Shown: positions 41,501-49,544 of the stretch, piece after piece
Position numbering within the stretch: the first letter of the stretch is position 1
How the letters are laid out: the number at the start of each line of letters is the position of its first letter
Source: Lachnospiraceae bacterium
GTDB lineage: Bacteria; Bacillota; Clostridia; Lachnospirales; Lachnospiraceae
DNA: 64,000 nucleotides
Reading direction: 5' to 3'
Assembly (NCBI GenBank): GCA_017416465.1
Contig: JAFQCK010000003.1
Coordinates: 57,554 to 121,553, forward strand
Translations under genes and position numbers: made by a program
Notes under the pieces: generated by a model
Seen by the model: the letters and a program-made list of their open reading frames with translations, nothing else
Databases searched by the model: none
What the model was told of the DNA's origin: nothing

Positions 41501-42485
41501 TTATGAGGTAATGAATAATCAGCTTGATAATGAAGAGACTGCAATAGAAACAAAGTATGATGACAAAATAGCTGAACACGAAGCTTTTCTTGATAATAAC
41601 GAGGCATTAGTTGAAGAGGCATGGGCAAGGTTAAATGATAAAAATAATGATTTATATAATCAGCTTATTGATTATAATAAAAAGTATTCCACATCAATTG
41701 CTGACGATGTAACTGGTTCTTGGGAAAAAGCTACCGAGGCTTTACAGAAGTATTCAGATGCTAAAGCTGGATATAAAGATATTGTTGGTAATATTGGTAA
41801 ATCGGGAATGACCGATGAAGAATATAAACAATTCCAAGGAACTACCGAAGGCAAGCAAATTTATAATTGGATTAAAGTCGCATTAGATTTTGCAGGTTCA
41901 ATGATAAGTGTTGGTGCTGGTTTATTAAGCGGATTTATGGGTATTGCCGGAAGCTTAATGGGCGGCACAGGCGGTAGCTTTTTAAGTATGGGGTCTGGTG
42001 TAGTTGGTTCTGTTGCTGGGCTTGCATCGGGAGTATTGGGTGTGCTTGGCGGTTTTGCAACAGGCACGGATTATGTATCTAAAACCGGTTGGTATCGTAC
42101 AGACGAATTAGGAAATGAATTCAAATTTGTCAAAGATAATCAAGGCAACCAATATAGATTTTTAACAGAAGGTTCAAAAGTTGTTGATGCAAAAACAACA
42201 GACAACTTTATGAAACTTGTTAGAAGTCCTGAATTATTTGCAAATACGATTAAGAATCAAATTTTATCTGAAATTGATGCTACTCGTTCAATTAGTAATG
42301 TTGTTGATTCGAGTTCTAAAGAAATAAATATGACCAATGAATTTTTTATTCAAAGTAATAACCCGCAAGAAGTTGCTTCTGAAATCGAGAAGATGATGCC
42401 CAAAATTATAAATCGTACCATTAATAGTATGGTTAATGGCGTAAGCAATATGGGCGTAAAGCGAAAAATACAACACACATATTGA
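35517..42485 (+). CDS. Tail tape measure protein, 2322 aa
   Basis: Very long protein with an N-terminal coiled coil (about 1-430), a conserved region with YFFSASRMIYEVIEGI and a Gly/Ala-rich segment, membrane-like helices at about 775-795 and 850-880, and a C-terminal GAGLLSGFMGIAGSLMGG glycine stretch followed by TGTDYVSKTGWYRTDE. Around residues 1590-1885 a unit with ISEEQYLIELQRLYDQYY occurs in four diverged copies. At the usual 0.15 nm per residue, the tail would be roughly 350 nm, as in SPbeta (inference). Confidence 0.88.
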   Translation: MANVDGQIILGLNINATAANIQSGINQIIKNSKIQQIVLKAAIEKSETEKSVNDLVQRINKKTVKLGVEVNTKDVRNILSEQQKIASTQDTLNRQMREYRSIAKDVGITLNKSTWNTFNHAIKTQDFSKAKIIIKSAKTQIDDFNKSVKAMNSDTSISGSVSSIIKQFNKLNNVSDETRNRINLLKANMKQFETADSTKAKLGAYNRLKTTIELLKTELSQLQATEQAFGSFDNLNNRIDNLQNITKGNASLLANEGNEASTIVSNIDEIINRYSQLQTKIENLKSQGLLEDDPDFQKVINESQQLEKELANIERQTKAFGSYEAFSKFNKSITEAVSKTEELGTKWSAFKGNSTLNAQYDDLLSKSKNISSPKELAAYNAELAKFKANVKSAGLDTLSFGDKLKNAFKNFSYFFSASRMIYEVIEGIQKLIENVSELDSAMVELRKVTDASENELISFLENAEKRAVKLGTTVTDLVNATADFSRLGYSLKDSTTLGEVATIYANVGDDVESVDQATSSLISTMKGFNIEASNAETIIDKLNEVGNNFAISSGGIGDALQRSAAALSNAGNSIDESIGLIVAANNVIQDPETVGTMWKTVAMRIRGAKTELEEAGLETDYMAESTSKLRDTILGITNIDGGGGFDILTDTGAFKSTYDIILGIGEVWEKLGETDPIGQAALLELLAGKRQGNALAAALTNISDMTAAFETSINSAGSAAQEYEVWLNSIEAKTQQFKASFEVLSSTLVSDNFIKNILDSGTDIISFIDKLINSMGGLTNTIALFSVAIMALNFGNTVKMFSSFWTSLKKGFGLFPKITSGIDSLKCAFMYAGEASGGATAKFKTFFSTLSGGAATMSIVTAAIMALVAVIGIAVMAYKNWQEKIEEQRQAAQEAAQTYQESADSVDEYKNKITELRKEIDSGNLSEEEAYNKRQELINIQESLIEMFGEEAAGINLVTGEINKQIDALDRLSKEQWKAFNRENDEAINRAVSSITNGNSTIAFSTSQIKGYSKNGRTEENPEFHDEIATEYFNQIQNAVAGIEFKFPAYSSSADVVLPEFDNIYEAKEAYEELYDVTDNYIKMLEKNGEDATAYESYLDSLRDKILSLKTTIEENEETFNAYAEGQLLYGEAYNKIWSKVLAAQKEYDEAVLSGDSQAIQDAVKKMNAAEAEFGKLNVDDEAVALYAEDYFEKFNAETKKHKATIELSTDNNKIKNLAQNAVKTFKDESGKVDLHSVLNVGTEYENLSDGAKRNKILTEEEQAYVELKYAANEYGVSVEDLLVILDELGYVELDVADATDDLGSSIDSLSDSISKLDSMSDLGETMNSIIGSLKDGDGLQFGDLKSLSEQMTELGLSTDEYLEKLLDAGDSADEVQNVFAEITNELISQKVASGELTEADEQILAVWLESIGVANAAKIAHEALAVDKNAVAEAEVKLANVTEGTISTVYKEIGAMMSEQGVTQATKQKLFELALQKLRVNENEIVTSSDIEQLIALADAAGATAASLENLSKAKALYSQAEEYDEYFKNATDPRGKSAANSMANYYREQADALVNKPIEYEKINPDDFIITPTGNGSGGSSGSGKDANLDAWEKLVKQKKHLVETDQMTQEQYYDWLRSEYKSHLSDTEKYADELMSIEKELYDWEKQRIQASIDDELAVLDNQKAKGLISEEEYFKKLDELYSDGYSNLQQAVEEHNLYGVDNTERLQAETEFLEKVKDAHNSAYDAERQALDHKLAMNLISEEQYLIELQRLYDQYYKGQDMYSEEAMEIEEELYDKRVELVEKWAQAAVDAINEITEATEGMVDAIAQLIEGSIDTNEENFNLEKQLLDHALAMNYISEKDYYNSLEKLYQKYFKDKNLYMEQYWENQEAVYQYEQDALEDSASAIEDIHAKVVEMIKAEHEEAIDAIEETKDEYLDLIEIRRKALEEFKSDEDYEKERSDKLSSIAELQRQLNALSYDTSAAGVAKYKEVYAQLKEAEEELAEFERERSYEVMNNQLDNEETAIETKYDDKIAEHEAFLDNNEALVEEAWARLNDKNNDLYNQLIDYNKKYSTSIADDVTGSWEKATEALQKYSDAKAGYKDIVGNIGKSGMTDEEYKQFQGTTEGKQIYNWIKVALDFAGSMISVGAGLLSGFMGIAGSLMGGTGGSFLSMGSGVVGSVAGLASGVLGVLGGFATGTDYVSKTGWYRTDELGNEFKFVKDNQGNQYRFLTEGSKVVDAKTTDNFMKLVRSPELFANTIKNQILSEIDATRSISNVVDSSSKEINMTNEFFIQSNNPQEVASEIEKMMPKIINRTINSMVNGVSNMGVKRKIQHTY

Positions 42486-42490
42486 TTTAT

Positions 42491-42520
42491 GAACCGCTCT
42501 ACTTTAGGGCGGTTCTATCA
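42491..42520 (+). terminator. Terminator after the tape measure
   Basis: GAACCGCTCT and AGGGCGGTTC arms, followed by a short T-rich stretch. Moderate strength. Confidence 0.6.
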
Positions 42521-42542
42521 TTATTATGAGGAGGTGAAATGA

Positions 42543-43442
42543 TTGTATATTTCAGAAATACCTTTCACTTATAATGGACAACAATCGTATCTTTATGGTC
42601 TAAGATTTGCTTGGGTGAATCAAAGCCCTGACACAATCATGGCTTCTTCAAAAGATTATAAATTTATAAAAAATAGAACACATAATAATTTTATTATTTC
42701 AAAGACGAGATATGAGAATCCATTACAATTTGATGCAGAAATAATATCAGATAGAGTTTTGAAAGAACCTGAAGTAAGAAGAATATATAAATTATTTTTT
42801 AATAGCAACACATTTGAAGAGTTGTCTATTCCAACAGGCGGCTTTGAAAAAATTAATCTTAATTGTGTGATGATTAACCCTGAAAGAATAGAGGGTGGCA
42901 TAGGTAATGATTTTGGTGTTGTGGGTTTTAAATGTACGATTATTTGTGATTCACCGTGGGGATGGACGGAAGAAAAAACAATTGAACCTATGATAACTGT
43001 AGTAGGTGTAGATAATAATTTCTGTAATTTTATTATAAATAATACCTCAGATTCTTTGGATTATATATATCCCGAGGTATCGTTTAAAATACCGAGTGCT
43101 GAAAATTGCTCTGTTGGCACAAGAACTGAATTTGCTGATTACTGTGTTTCATGTGGATTAAAGAAAAATTGTAGAGAATCCATAGATGTTCCACTAAAAG
43201 CAATGATTATAAATGAAACAGATAATTTAAGTCGCTCAATCTGCGTGTCAGCACAGGAAGGAATGGAGAGAACGGTCGTTATGAACCCCTCATTAGGTAC
43301 AATAAAAGACGATTATCGAGATAGCCTTATATCACACTCAAACAAATGCTTCATAAGACTACTTCCGGGCGAAAATGTGTTTTATGCGGAAAACATTAAT
43401 TGGATTAGATTTAAATTTAAGGAGGCGAGAGCTTTAGTATGA
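42543..43442 (+). CDS. Distal tail protein (Dit-like)
   Basis: 299-aa protein between tape measure and baseplate, start TTG 42543 with GGAGGTG 6 bases upstream. The N-terminus FTYNGQQSYLYGLRFAWVN and later IYKLFFNSNTFEELSIP fit the Dit/Sipho-tail family that forms the hub ring. A CVSCGLKKNC pair lies in the second half. Confidence 0.7.
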   Translation: MYISEIPFTYNGQQSYLYGLRFAWVNQSPDTIMASSKDYKFIKNRTHNNFIISKTRYENPLQFDAEIISDRVLKEPEVRRIYKLFFNSNTFEELSIPTGGFEKINLNCVMINPERIEGGIGNDFGVVGFKCTIICDSPWGWTEEKTIEPMITVVGVDNNFCNFIINNTSDSLDYIYPEVSFKIPSAENCSVGTRTEFADYCVSCGLKKNCRESIDVPLKAMIINETDNLSRSICVSAQEGMERTVVMNPSLGTIKDDYRDSLISHSNKCFIRLLPGENVFYAENINWIRFKFKEARALV

Positions 43443-46400
43443 TTTATAATTTTGACTACTATAAACGATATGAGAAACCTACTATAACTCTTTGCAGTCC
43501 TGATGATACTGAATACGGTTTAGTTATGAATGCAGAAGGATTTAACATTAACATCTGCTTTAGTAATGTTTCCGATATTTCATATACAATTAATTATGAC
43601 CCCAGCTCCGAAGCAGATAACGAGATTTATGATAAACATATTAAACGCAGACAGGTTCACGTAGCGGGAGTAGGATATTTTATTATAGATAGCGTTGTAG
43701 AAAATGAAGATGATGAGAAGAAATATAAACAGATAAACGCTAAATCCTGTGAATCCGAGCTTAATAATATTGCAATGCCCTTTATCGAAGGAACATATCA
43801 ATTATATAAAACGGAGAATTTTGGTGGCAATGCAACAGGAGGAGATATAGTTTCAAGAGAGGACGAATATCTGAATGAAAACTGCATTTTATACGAAATT
43901 ATGCGTACCATTCCTTCTTGGACTCTTGACTGTCAATCAGATTTTATTGATAAAGAAAAATATATAGAACTTGCCGAAAAATTCAGAACATTTGAGATAA
44001 GCGATGCAACAATTTATTCTTTTCTTAAAAACGAGATACAAGACGAGTATGAATGTTTTGTTGATTTTGATATTGAAAATCGTAAAATCAGAATAAGAAC
44101 CTATGACGATGTTTTTGAAGAATTAGATGCAATCATTTCAAAGAGTAATATTCTTAATTCTTGCGAAATTACATCTACTGCTGAAAGTAGTGTAAATAGT
44201 TTAAAAATAGAAGGTACATCTGGAATAAATGTAGGCTCTTGCAACCCTATGGGAGGCAATATAATATATAATTTTGATACAGATATTAATTCAGGGCTTA
44301 TTGAGGGAGTATTAAAAGATGCCTTACTATATTGGAAATCAAAAGTTGATGAGATTGAAAATAACGGTATTTTATACAAACCATCTTCAGGTGTTGGGAA
44401 ATTATATAATGTTGATACTTCAACCTTTGATGCGTGGCTCGATTTTCCTGAGAATTTGTCGGAATGTAAATCTAATCTGCTCAATAATATAGCAGACGGG
44501 AAAATTTCTAATGTAACAGACGAATTATCTGAGATTATCGCAAGTTTTAAAAACAAGGAATTCTATATAGCAGAAATTGACGGTCTGATTGAAAAAATTA
44601 CAGAAAAAGGTAGTGATACAGATGCTATTATTGGGAGTATTTCAAATGTTTTCACTGAAATATTATTTGAAAAATATCAACTACTTCCTACATCAAATAT
44701 TTTCACACAAATTAAAACCGAGAAAAGAGTACAACTCTCCGAATTAAACAGACAAATATTATACGCTACAGAACTAAAAAATGAAGTTGAAAGTTATAAT
44801 ACAACATTATCGTCTGGATATCTTGAAGGATACGAAGCACAACTCGAAGCATTAAACACAACTGTTATAGAAGATGGAGATAATTCGGAAGAAAAAAAAT
44901 TATTAGAAGAGAATAAAAAAACGGTACAACACCTTATTGATTTGGTAAAAGCCGAAATTTCTTCTTACGATAAACTCCTTACAACAATCGGTTCAGTTAT
45001 TGAGGCGTTGAATGCTTATGTTGAGAGTGTTTGTAATTCTTGTCAGTTCGTTACCGCCTTTGATGAGTACATAAGAAACAATAGCATCACAGGTATAACG
45101 GGAGATAAGTTATATGCAAATCTTATAAGATACATCAAACAACAGTCATACAATGATGAAACAATTATAGCTACAGATGCAATGACATTTGATGAGAAAT
45201 TTCAACAAGAAACAGACTTGTATGATAAATCAAAAGATATTCTTGCTAAAGCAAGTGAGAACGGTTTTGAGGTAAAGGCAAGTGCTGAATCATTTCTTTT
45301 CTCATCTGAATTTGAAGAATTGATTAGAAGGTTAAGTATATACTCTGCTTTATACATTGAACTACCTAACGGTGATGTTCCGCTATTCCACTTACTTAAA
45401 ATTTCGGTTAACTATGACGAAAACGAATGTGAATTTACTTTCGGAAATAAAATGAGACTTTCAGACCCCGCCGCAATCTTTAGCGATTTGCAAAAAACAG
45501 CCACAACTGCTGCGAGTATTGTAGCTTCAGAACGTATTGAGTGGGGAATAAGCAATGAAAAAATCAATGAGCTAATTCGTCAAAAAAATATGGATATAGA
45601 TACCACATTCAGAGCAATGTCAAACTCTATAAACGATACTACGATGGGTAGTTTCGGATTTAAGTGTTTTGCTCGTGATGCAGAGGGGAATCCTTCTCAC
45701 GGAATATGGGCAGCTAATGGTGTCATGATGTTTATGGACGAGACACAAATTCCTAAGACGGCAATAGGCAGAATAATTCGTAGTGATGGCACCGTTGATT
45801 ACGGTTTTTACGGACAATCCATTTTAGCTAATACAGTTACAGCCGACAAAATTGTAGCGGGAGCCTTAATTAAAGGAACTAATTATATTAAGAACGGAGC
45901 CTTTGAATCAGTTAATGCAGAAAAGCTAACTTCTACAACAACAGTCGCAGGTAAAGACTGCCTTGTGGGGTGGATTGGTTTTAATAATGTTAACACCAGA
46001 GAACCCGAGTTTAATGTCGGACTTTATTCTGCAGGAACTGCGGGTAGATGTGTTCGTTTATATAAACCTAACAATAGTAGCACTCCGGGATATATTTATT
46101 CATCTGAAGCTATTATGCTACAAGCTGGTACTTATGTGGTTAGTTACGACTTATCTCGTGCGTTAAATAATTATCCCAGTTCTAATAGTTTTATGCTTGA
46201 TAAAGTAGGCATCCTAATCGGCTCGGAAAAGAACGAAGGGAATATTGCTAATGCGGTTGCTTCTTTGTGTAAGGTAAGCAACGAGTATTCGGTGAAATTC
46301 AATCAAAGCAACAATGCATTTAGAGGAGCGAGATATTATAAGAAATTTATAATAGACTCTCCAGTTTCAGTTATTATTACAATAACAAATCAGAATCTCA

Positions 46401-47614
46401 ATTATGCTTATTTTGATAATGTTATGCTTGAACGAGCAGAAGTTCCTAACGAATACACACCGCACATTTCGGAAACATACGCACAATACACCACCATTGA
46501 TGACCGAGGAGTAAATATTTACAATGGTAAACTAAACATATTCAATAATAATGGTGATGCTGTTTTTAAAGCTGACGATTATGGTAATCTTGAAATCACA
46601 GGAAAAATCACTGCTGAAAGTGGAGGCAAAATTGGTAATTGGCTAATTGAAACACGAACCGGCAGGAAGTCAGATAAAAAATCGACTAATAGTGCATGCT
46701 TATTAGTATCAACTAATAATAGTGACGGATTTTCGGTAGGTTTAAATCCTACTGCTGATGTTTATGTGGGAAGTAACTTTACACAATCAATTCCCGCAAT
46801 CTATGCTGGTAGCGTTGATTGGAAAGGAGAAAGCCCATTTGTCTCTTGCAGTTTTCGTGTTATGCATGACGGCAGTATGTATACACAAAAAGGTCGTATT
46901 GGCGGGTGGGATATCTCAGACAAATCTTTAATTAAAACAGATAAAAAGACAGGTATGTCAACTGATAATAATCATCCTGCGTTTTGGGCTGGATTTAACG
47001 GTTCGAGTCTGGAAAAGTACGCAGATAATACCAAATTTTATGTCACTCAGGATGGTGACCTTTTTGCAAAAAAAATAGAACTTGCAAACGATGGAGTGCT
47101 ACAAACTTCGATTACTTGTAAAGATATAAACGGAAACGAATATAAAAGACATTTAAAAATTAGCGGTGACTCAATAGAGTTTACAGATAATAATAGTAGC
47201 TTTTACTCTGGAATTTTTTTTGCATCATCAGGTAAAAATTTCTGGGAATCTCTTCTACGAAAAGAAGATGGAGGCTCCGACATAGCAATAGCCGGTTCGT
47301 CCAAAATATTATTCGGCACACGTCCCAATAACAGTTGGACGGCACTTTGCGAAATAGAGCATTCTATTAGCAATAAAGTATTTGATTATTTTTATCTAAA
47401 ACCATGTACTGGAGTGCTTGATAGAGCTATGTTAGGAAGTGCGACTAATCCTTGGACTGACATATGGGTTAAAGGAAAATTTGGAATACCTATACAATTA
47501 TCAGCAATCATACAGGCTATTAGTACCACCATCGCAGAACTACCGGTAATTGGAGCAAGAACAATATATATAAGTAATTTAGCTTTATATGGAATTACAA
47601 ACTTAATCTCATAA
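43439..47614 (+). CDS. Tail-tip/baseplate protein (Tal-like), 1391 aa
   Basis: Starts inside the Dit gene (4-base overlap). The N-terminal 350 residues resemble tail-tip lysozyme/prophage endopeptidase proteins (HVAGVGYFIIDSVVENEDD, NEIQDEYECFVDFDIENRKI). A central helical coil (about 470-560) and C-terminal beta-rich fibre parts with two GRIGGWDIS/GKIGNWLIE-type repeats follow. It would form the tail tip and contact the host. No peptidase motif is obvious. Confidence 0.72.
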   Translation: MIYNFDYYKRYEKPTITLCSPDDTEYGLVMNAEGFNINICFSNVSDISYTINYDPSSEADNEIYDKHIKRRQVHVAGVGYFIIDSVVENEDDEKKYKQINAKSCESELNNIAMPFIEGTYQLYKTENFGGNATGGDIVSREDEYLNENCILYEIMRTIPSWTLDCQSDFIDKEKYIELAEKFRTFEISDATIYSFLKNEIQDEYECFVDFDIENRKIRIRTYDDVFEELDAIISKSNILNSCEITSTAESSVNSLKIEGTSGINVGSCNPMGGNIIYNFDTDINSGLIEGVLKDALLYWKSKVDEIENNGILYKPSSGVGKLYNVDTSTFDAWLDFPENLSECKSNLLNNIADGKISNVTDELSEIIASFKNKEFYIAEIDGLIEKITEKGSDTDAIIGSISNVFTEILFEKYQLLPTSNIFTQIKTEKRVQLSELNRQILYATELKNEVESYNTTLSSGYLEGYEAQLEALNTTVIEDGDNSEEKKLLEENKKTVQHLIDLVKAEISSYDKLLTTIGSVIEALNAYVESVCNSCQFVTAFDEYIRNNSITGITGDKLYANLIRYIKQQSYNDETIIATDAMTFDEKFQQETDLYDKSKDILAKASENGFEVKASAESFLFSSEFEELIRRLSIYSALYIELPNGDVPLFHLLKISVNYDENECEFTFGNKMRLSDPAAIFSDLQKTATTAASIVASERIEWGISNEKINELIRQKNMDIDTTFRAMSNSINDTTMGSFGFKCFARDAEGNPSHGIWAANGVMMFMDETQIPKTAIGRIIRSDGTVDYGFYGQSILANTVTADKIVAGALIKGTNYIKNGAFESVNAEKLTSTTTVAGKDCLVGWIGFNNVNTREPEFNVGLYSAGTAGRCVRLYKPNNSSTPGYIYSSEAIMLQAGTYVVSYDLSRALNNYPSSNSFMLDKVGILIGSEKNEGNIANAVASLCKVSNEYSVKFNQSNNAFRGARYYKKFIIDSPVSVIITITNQNLNYAYFDNVMLERAEVPNEYTPHISETYAQYTTIDDRGVNIYNGKLNIFNNNGDAVFKADDYGNLEITGKITAESGGKIGNWLIETRTGRKSDKKSTNSACLLVSTNNSDGFSVGLNPTADVYVGSNFTQSIPAIYAGSVDWKGESPFVSCSFRVMHDGSMYTQKGRIGGWDISDKSLIKTDKKTGMSTDNNHPAFWAGFNGSSLEKYADNTKFYVTQDGDLFAKKIELANDGVLQTSITCKDINGNEYKRHLKISGDSIEFTDNNSSFYSGIFFASSGKNFWESLLRKEDGGSDIAIAGSSKILFGTRPNNSWTALCEIEHSISNKVFDYFYLKPCTGVLDRAMLGSATNPWTDIWVKGKFGIPIQLSAIIQAISTTIAELPVIGARTIYISNLALYGITNLIS

Positions 47615-47633
47615 TAAATAAGGAGAAATTAGA

Positions 47634-47990
47634 ATGAAAATTTTTGATGTTATTAATGCGAAAAACATTTTAGACGATATCTCGCAAAACAAAGAAATAC
47701 CCACGAAAATTGCATATAAAATATATTTAATGCTTTCTAAACTTAGTCCAAGTTTAAAATTTTTTGAACAAAAAAGAAGTGAGGCATTTGAAAAATATGG
47801 CGTTCAAGAGGGCGAAACAATTATAATTCCAGCAGAGTATAAAGAAGAATTTATGTCTTTGCTTAATGAGATTGGTGAATTTGAATGTGAAGAAGAAATT
47901 GAAAAGATTGACATAAACCTTGATATTAATTTAGGTATATCTCCGTCTGATTTCGCATTACTTGAACCATTTTTCAACTTTGTTGAATAA
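47634..47990 (+). CDS. Baseplate-region hypothetical protein, 118 aa
   Basis: ATG 47634 behind AAGGAG. Helical N-terminus and a very acidic C-terminal half (CEEEIEKIDINLDINLG). Size and position fit lactococcal-type DUF1617 proteins, but this is uncertain. Ends just before a terminator. Confidence 0.55.
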   Translation: MKIFDVINAKNILDDISQNKEIPTKIAYKIYLMLSKLSPSLKFFEQKRSEAFEKYGVQEGETIIIPAEYKEEFMSLLNEIGEFECEEEIEKIDINLDINLGISPSDFALLEPFFNFVE

Positions 47991-48002
47991 TAAAAATTAT
48001 TA

Positions 48003-48032
48003 GCCACCCGTTGTTTCGGGTGGCGTTCTTAT
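48003..48032 (+). terminator. Terminator before the fibre genes
   Basis: GCCACCCG and CGGGTGGC arms followed by GTTCTTATT. Strong stem, weak U-tract. Confidence 0.65.
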
Positions 48033-48053
48033 TAAATCGGAGGTGATTAACTA

Positions 48054-48839
48054 ATGGCTGAAATTATACATAAACTATCTTTCGATTTTTCTGAATACAA
48101 ATCATCAAATGTTGTTTTTTTAGATGAAAATAGCACGGAAGATATTCTTGAGGTATCTTTTTATAGCAACGGCTTTCCTTTTTTAATCTCTTCTTACGAG
48201 GCTACTTTGCATATAGATATTACAGAAACCGAGGTTATATGTGGAGCGTATTTAGTTGAGGGTAACACAGCTAAATTTAGACTGAGAAGGAGTTTTGATT
48301 TTGTAGACGAATGGACTTTGTGCGAAGTTCAGCTTGGTGCATTAGGCGGAAATGCAAAAGAAATATTTGCAACACAAAATTTTCTTATTTATCTTGAAAA
48401 AACAGATTCGAATATTGAATATGATAAAACCGGAAATTATCTAACAAGGTCAGATATTGAAAAGATAAAGACTTTCGATACTCTTCGTCTTATCAAAATG
48501 CCCGATGCAATATCATATCCAAACGGCACAATAGTTCAGTATATTGGGGATGATACCGAAGATTACACAACAGGATATTTTTATCAAACTCAACACATAT
48601 CATCGACTTTTGCAGTATGGCGACAAAAGAACGTACAACCAGCTCTTACTGCAACAGGTACAGACTTGTTAAATCATAATAATTTTAACAATCGTAACTC
48701 TCCGTTTCAACATCCTATAAGAGCAATTAGTTATTTAAACGAAACACTAAATTATTTTGCAAACAGTGAATTGTCATCTAACGATATTGATGAAATAATT
48801 AGCGAAATTGAAGTAGCGGTTAGTGAGGTGTATGAATAA
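48054..48839 (+). CDS. Baseplate upper protein-like (BppU-like), 261 aa
   Basis: The N-terminal 120 residues (FSEYKSSNVVFLDENSTEDI, ATLHIDITETEVICGAYL) follow the pattern of BppU N-terminal domains that attach fibres to the hub. The C-terminal half includes a GYFYQTQHISSTFAVW beta module. Stop overlaps the next ATG (TAATG). Confidence 0.62.
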   Translation: MAEIIHKLSFDFSEYKSSNVVFLDENSTEDILEVSFYSNGFPFLISSYEATLHIDITETEVICGAYLVEGNTAKFRLRRSFDFVDEWTLCEVQLGALGGNAKEIFATQNFLIYLEKTDSNIEYDKTGNYLTRSDIEKIKTFDTLRLIKMPDAISYPNGTIVQYIGDDTEDYTTGYFYQTQHISSTFAVWRQKNVQPALTATGTDLLNHNNFNNRNSPFQHPIRAISYLNETLNYFANSELSSNDIDEIISEIEVAVSEVYE

Positions 48840-49543
48840 TGAGTACAGAAACTAATCAGAACGAGACTCTTTTACTCCCAGAGGGCGTTCTCGAATCTGA
48901 GCAAACAATTTTTAGCAAAAATCAATATTTAGGCAAAGAGGGAGTAAAACGATTATGGGAACGTATTCTGGATAAATTCGTTATAAAAGAAGCAGGAAAG
49001 GGTTTGTCAAGCAACGATTATACTGACGAAGAAAAGGAGAAACTCGCTTCTTTTACTGGTGCTGGTTTTGAATTGCCTAACGCAACAACCGAGGTCTTAG
49101 GCGGAATAAAGGTAGGTGCGGGTCTCGCCATTACCGAAGATGGTGTATTATCCGCAACAGGAAGTGGCGGTGTTGCAGATTCAATATCTTGGGGTAACAT
49201 TCTCGATAAACCAGAAATCCCAGACGAGGCTGCAGATATTGGTGCGATTGCCATCTCAAAACTTGGACAGCCTAACGGAGTAGCAATATTAGACGATAAC
49301 GGAATGGTGGATATGTCTCAACTTCCGGTTATGAGTAGTATCGAAGAAGGATATATGAGTGACAACATTTTTTATAATGATTATGACGGCAAGGAAGTCG
49401 TTCCTTCTTCGAATACAATATATATAGATATATACACGGATATATCTTATCGACACAACGGCTCTGAGTATATTCAGATAACATCGGCTGATATAAAAAC
49501 AATAACAAATGAAGAAATCGATAATATCATAGGGGGTGAGTAA
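48839..49543 (+). CDS. Tail fibre/baseplate protein, 234 aa
   Basis: Contains the phage fibre pattern ATTEVLGGIKVGAGLAITEDG, then DSISWGNILDKPEIP, typical of trimeric fibre shafts, and a helical start. Adjacent to enzyme-tipped fibres. Function: structural attachment to host surface polymers. Confidence 0.68.
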   Translation: MSTETNQNETLLLPEGVLESEQTIFSKNQYLGKEGVKRLWERILDKFVIKEAGKGLSSNDYTDEEKEKLASFTGAGFELPNATTEVLGGIKVGAGLAITEDGVLSATGSGGVADSISWGNILDKPEIPDEAADIGAIAISKLGQPNGVAILDDNGMVDMSQLPVMSSIEEGYMSDNIFYNDYDGKEVVPSSNTIYIDIYTDISYRHNGSEYIQITSADIKTITNEEIDNIIGGE

Positions 49544-49544
49544 T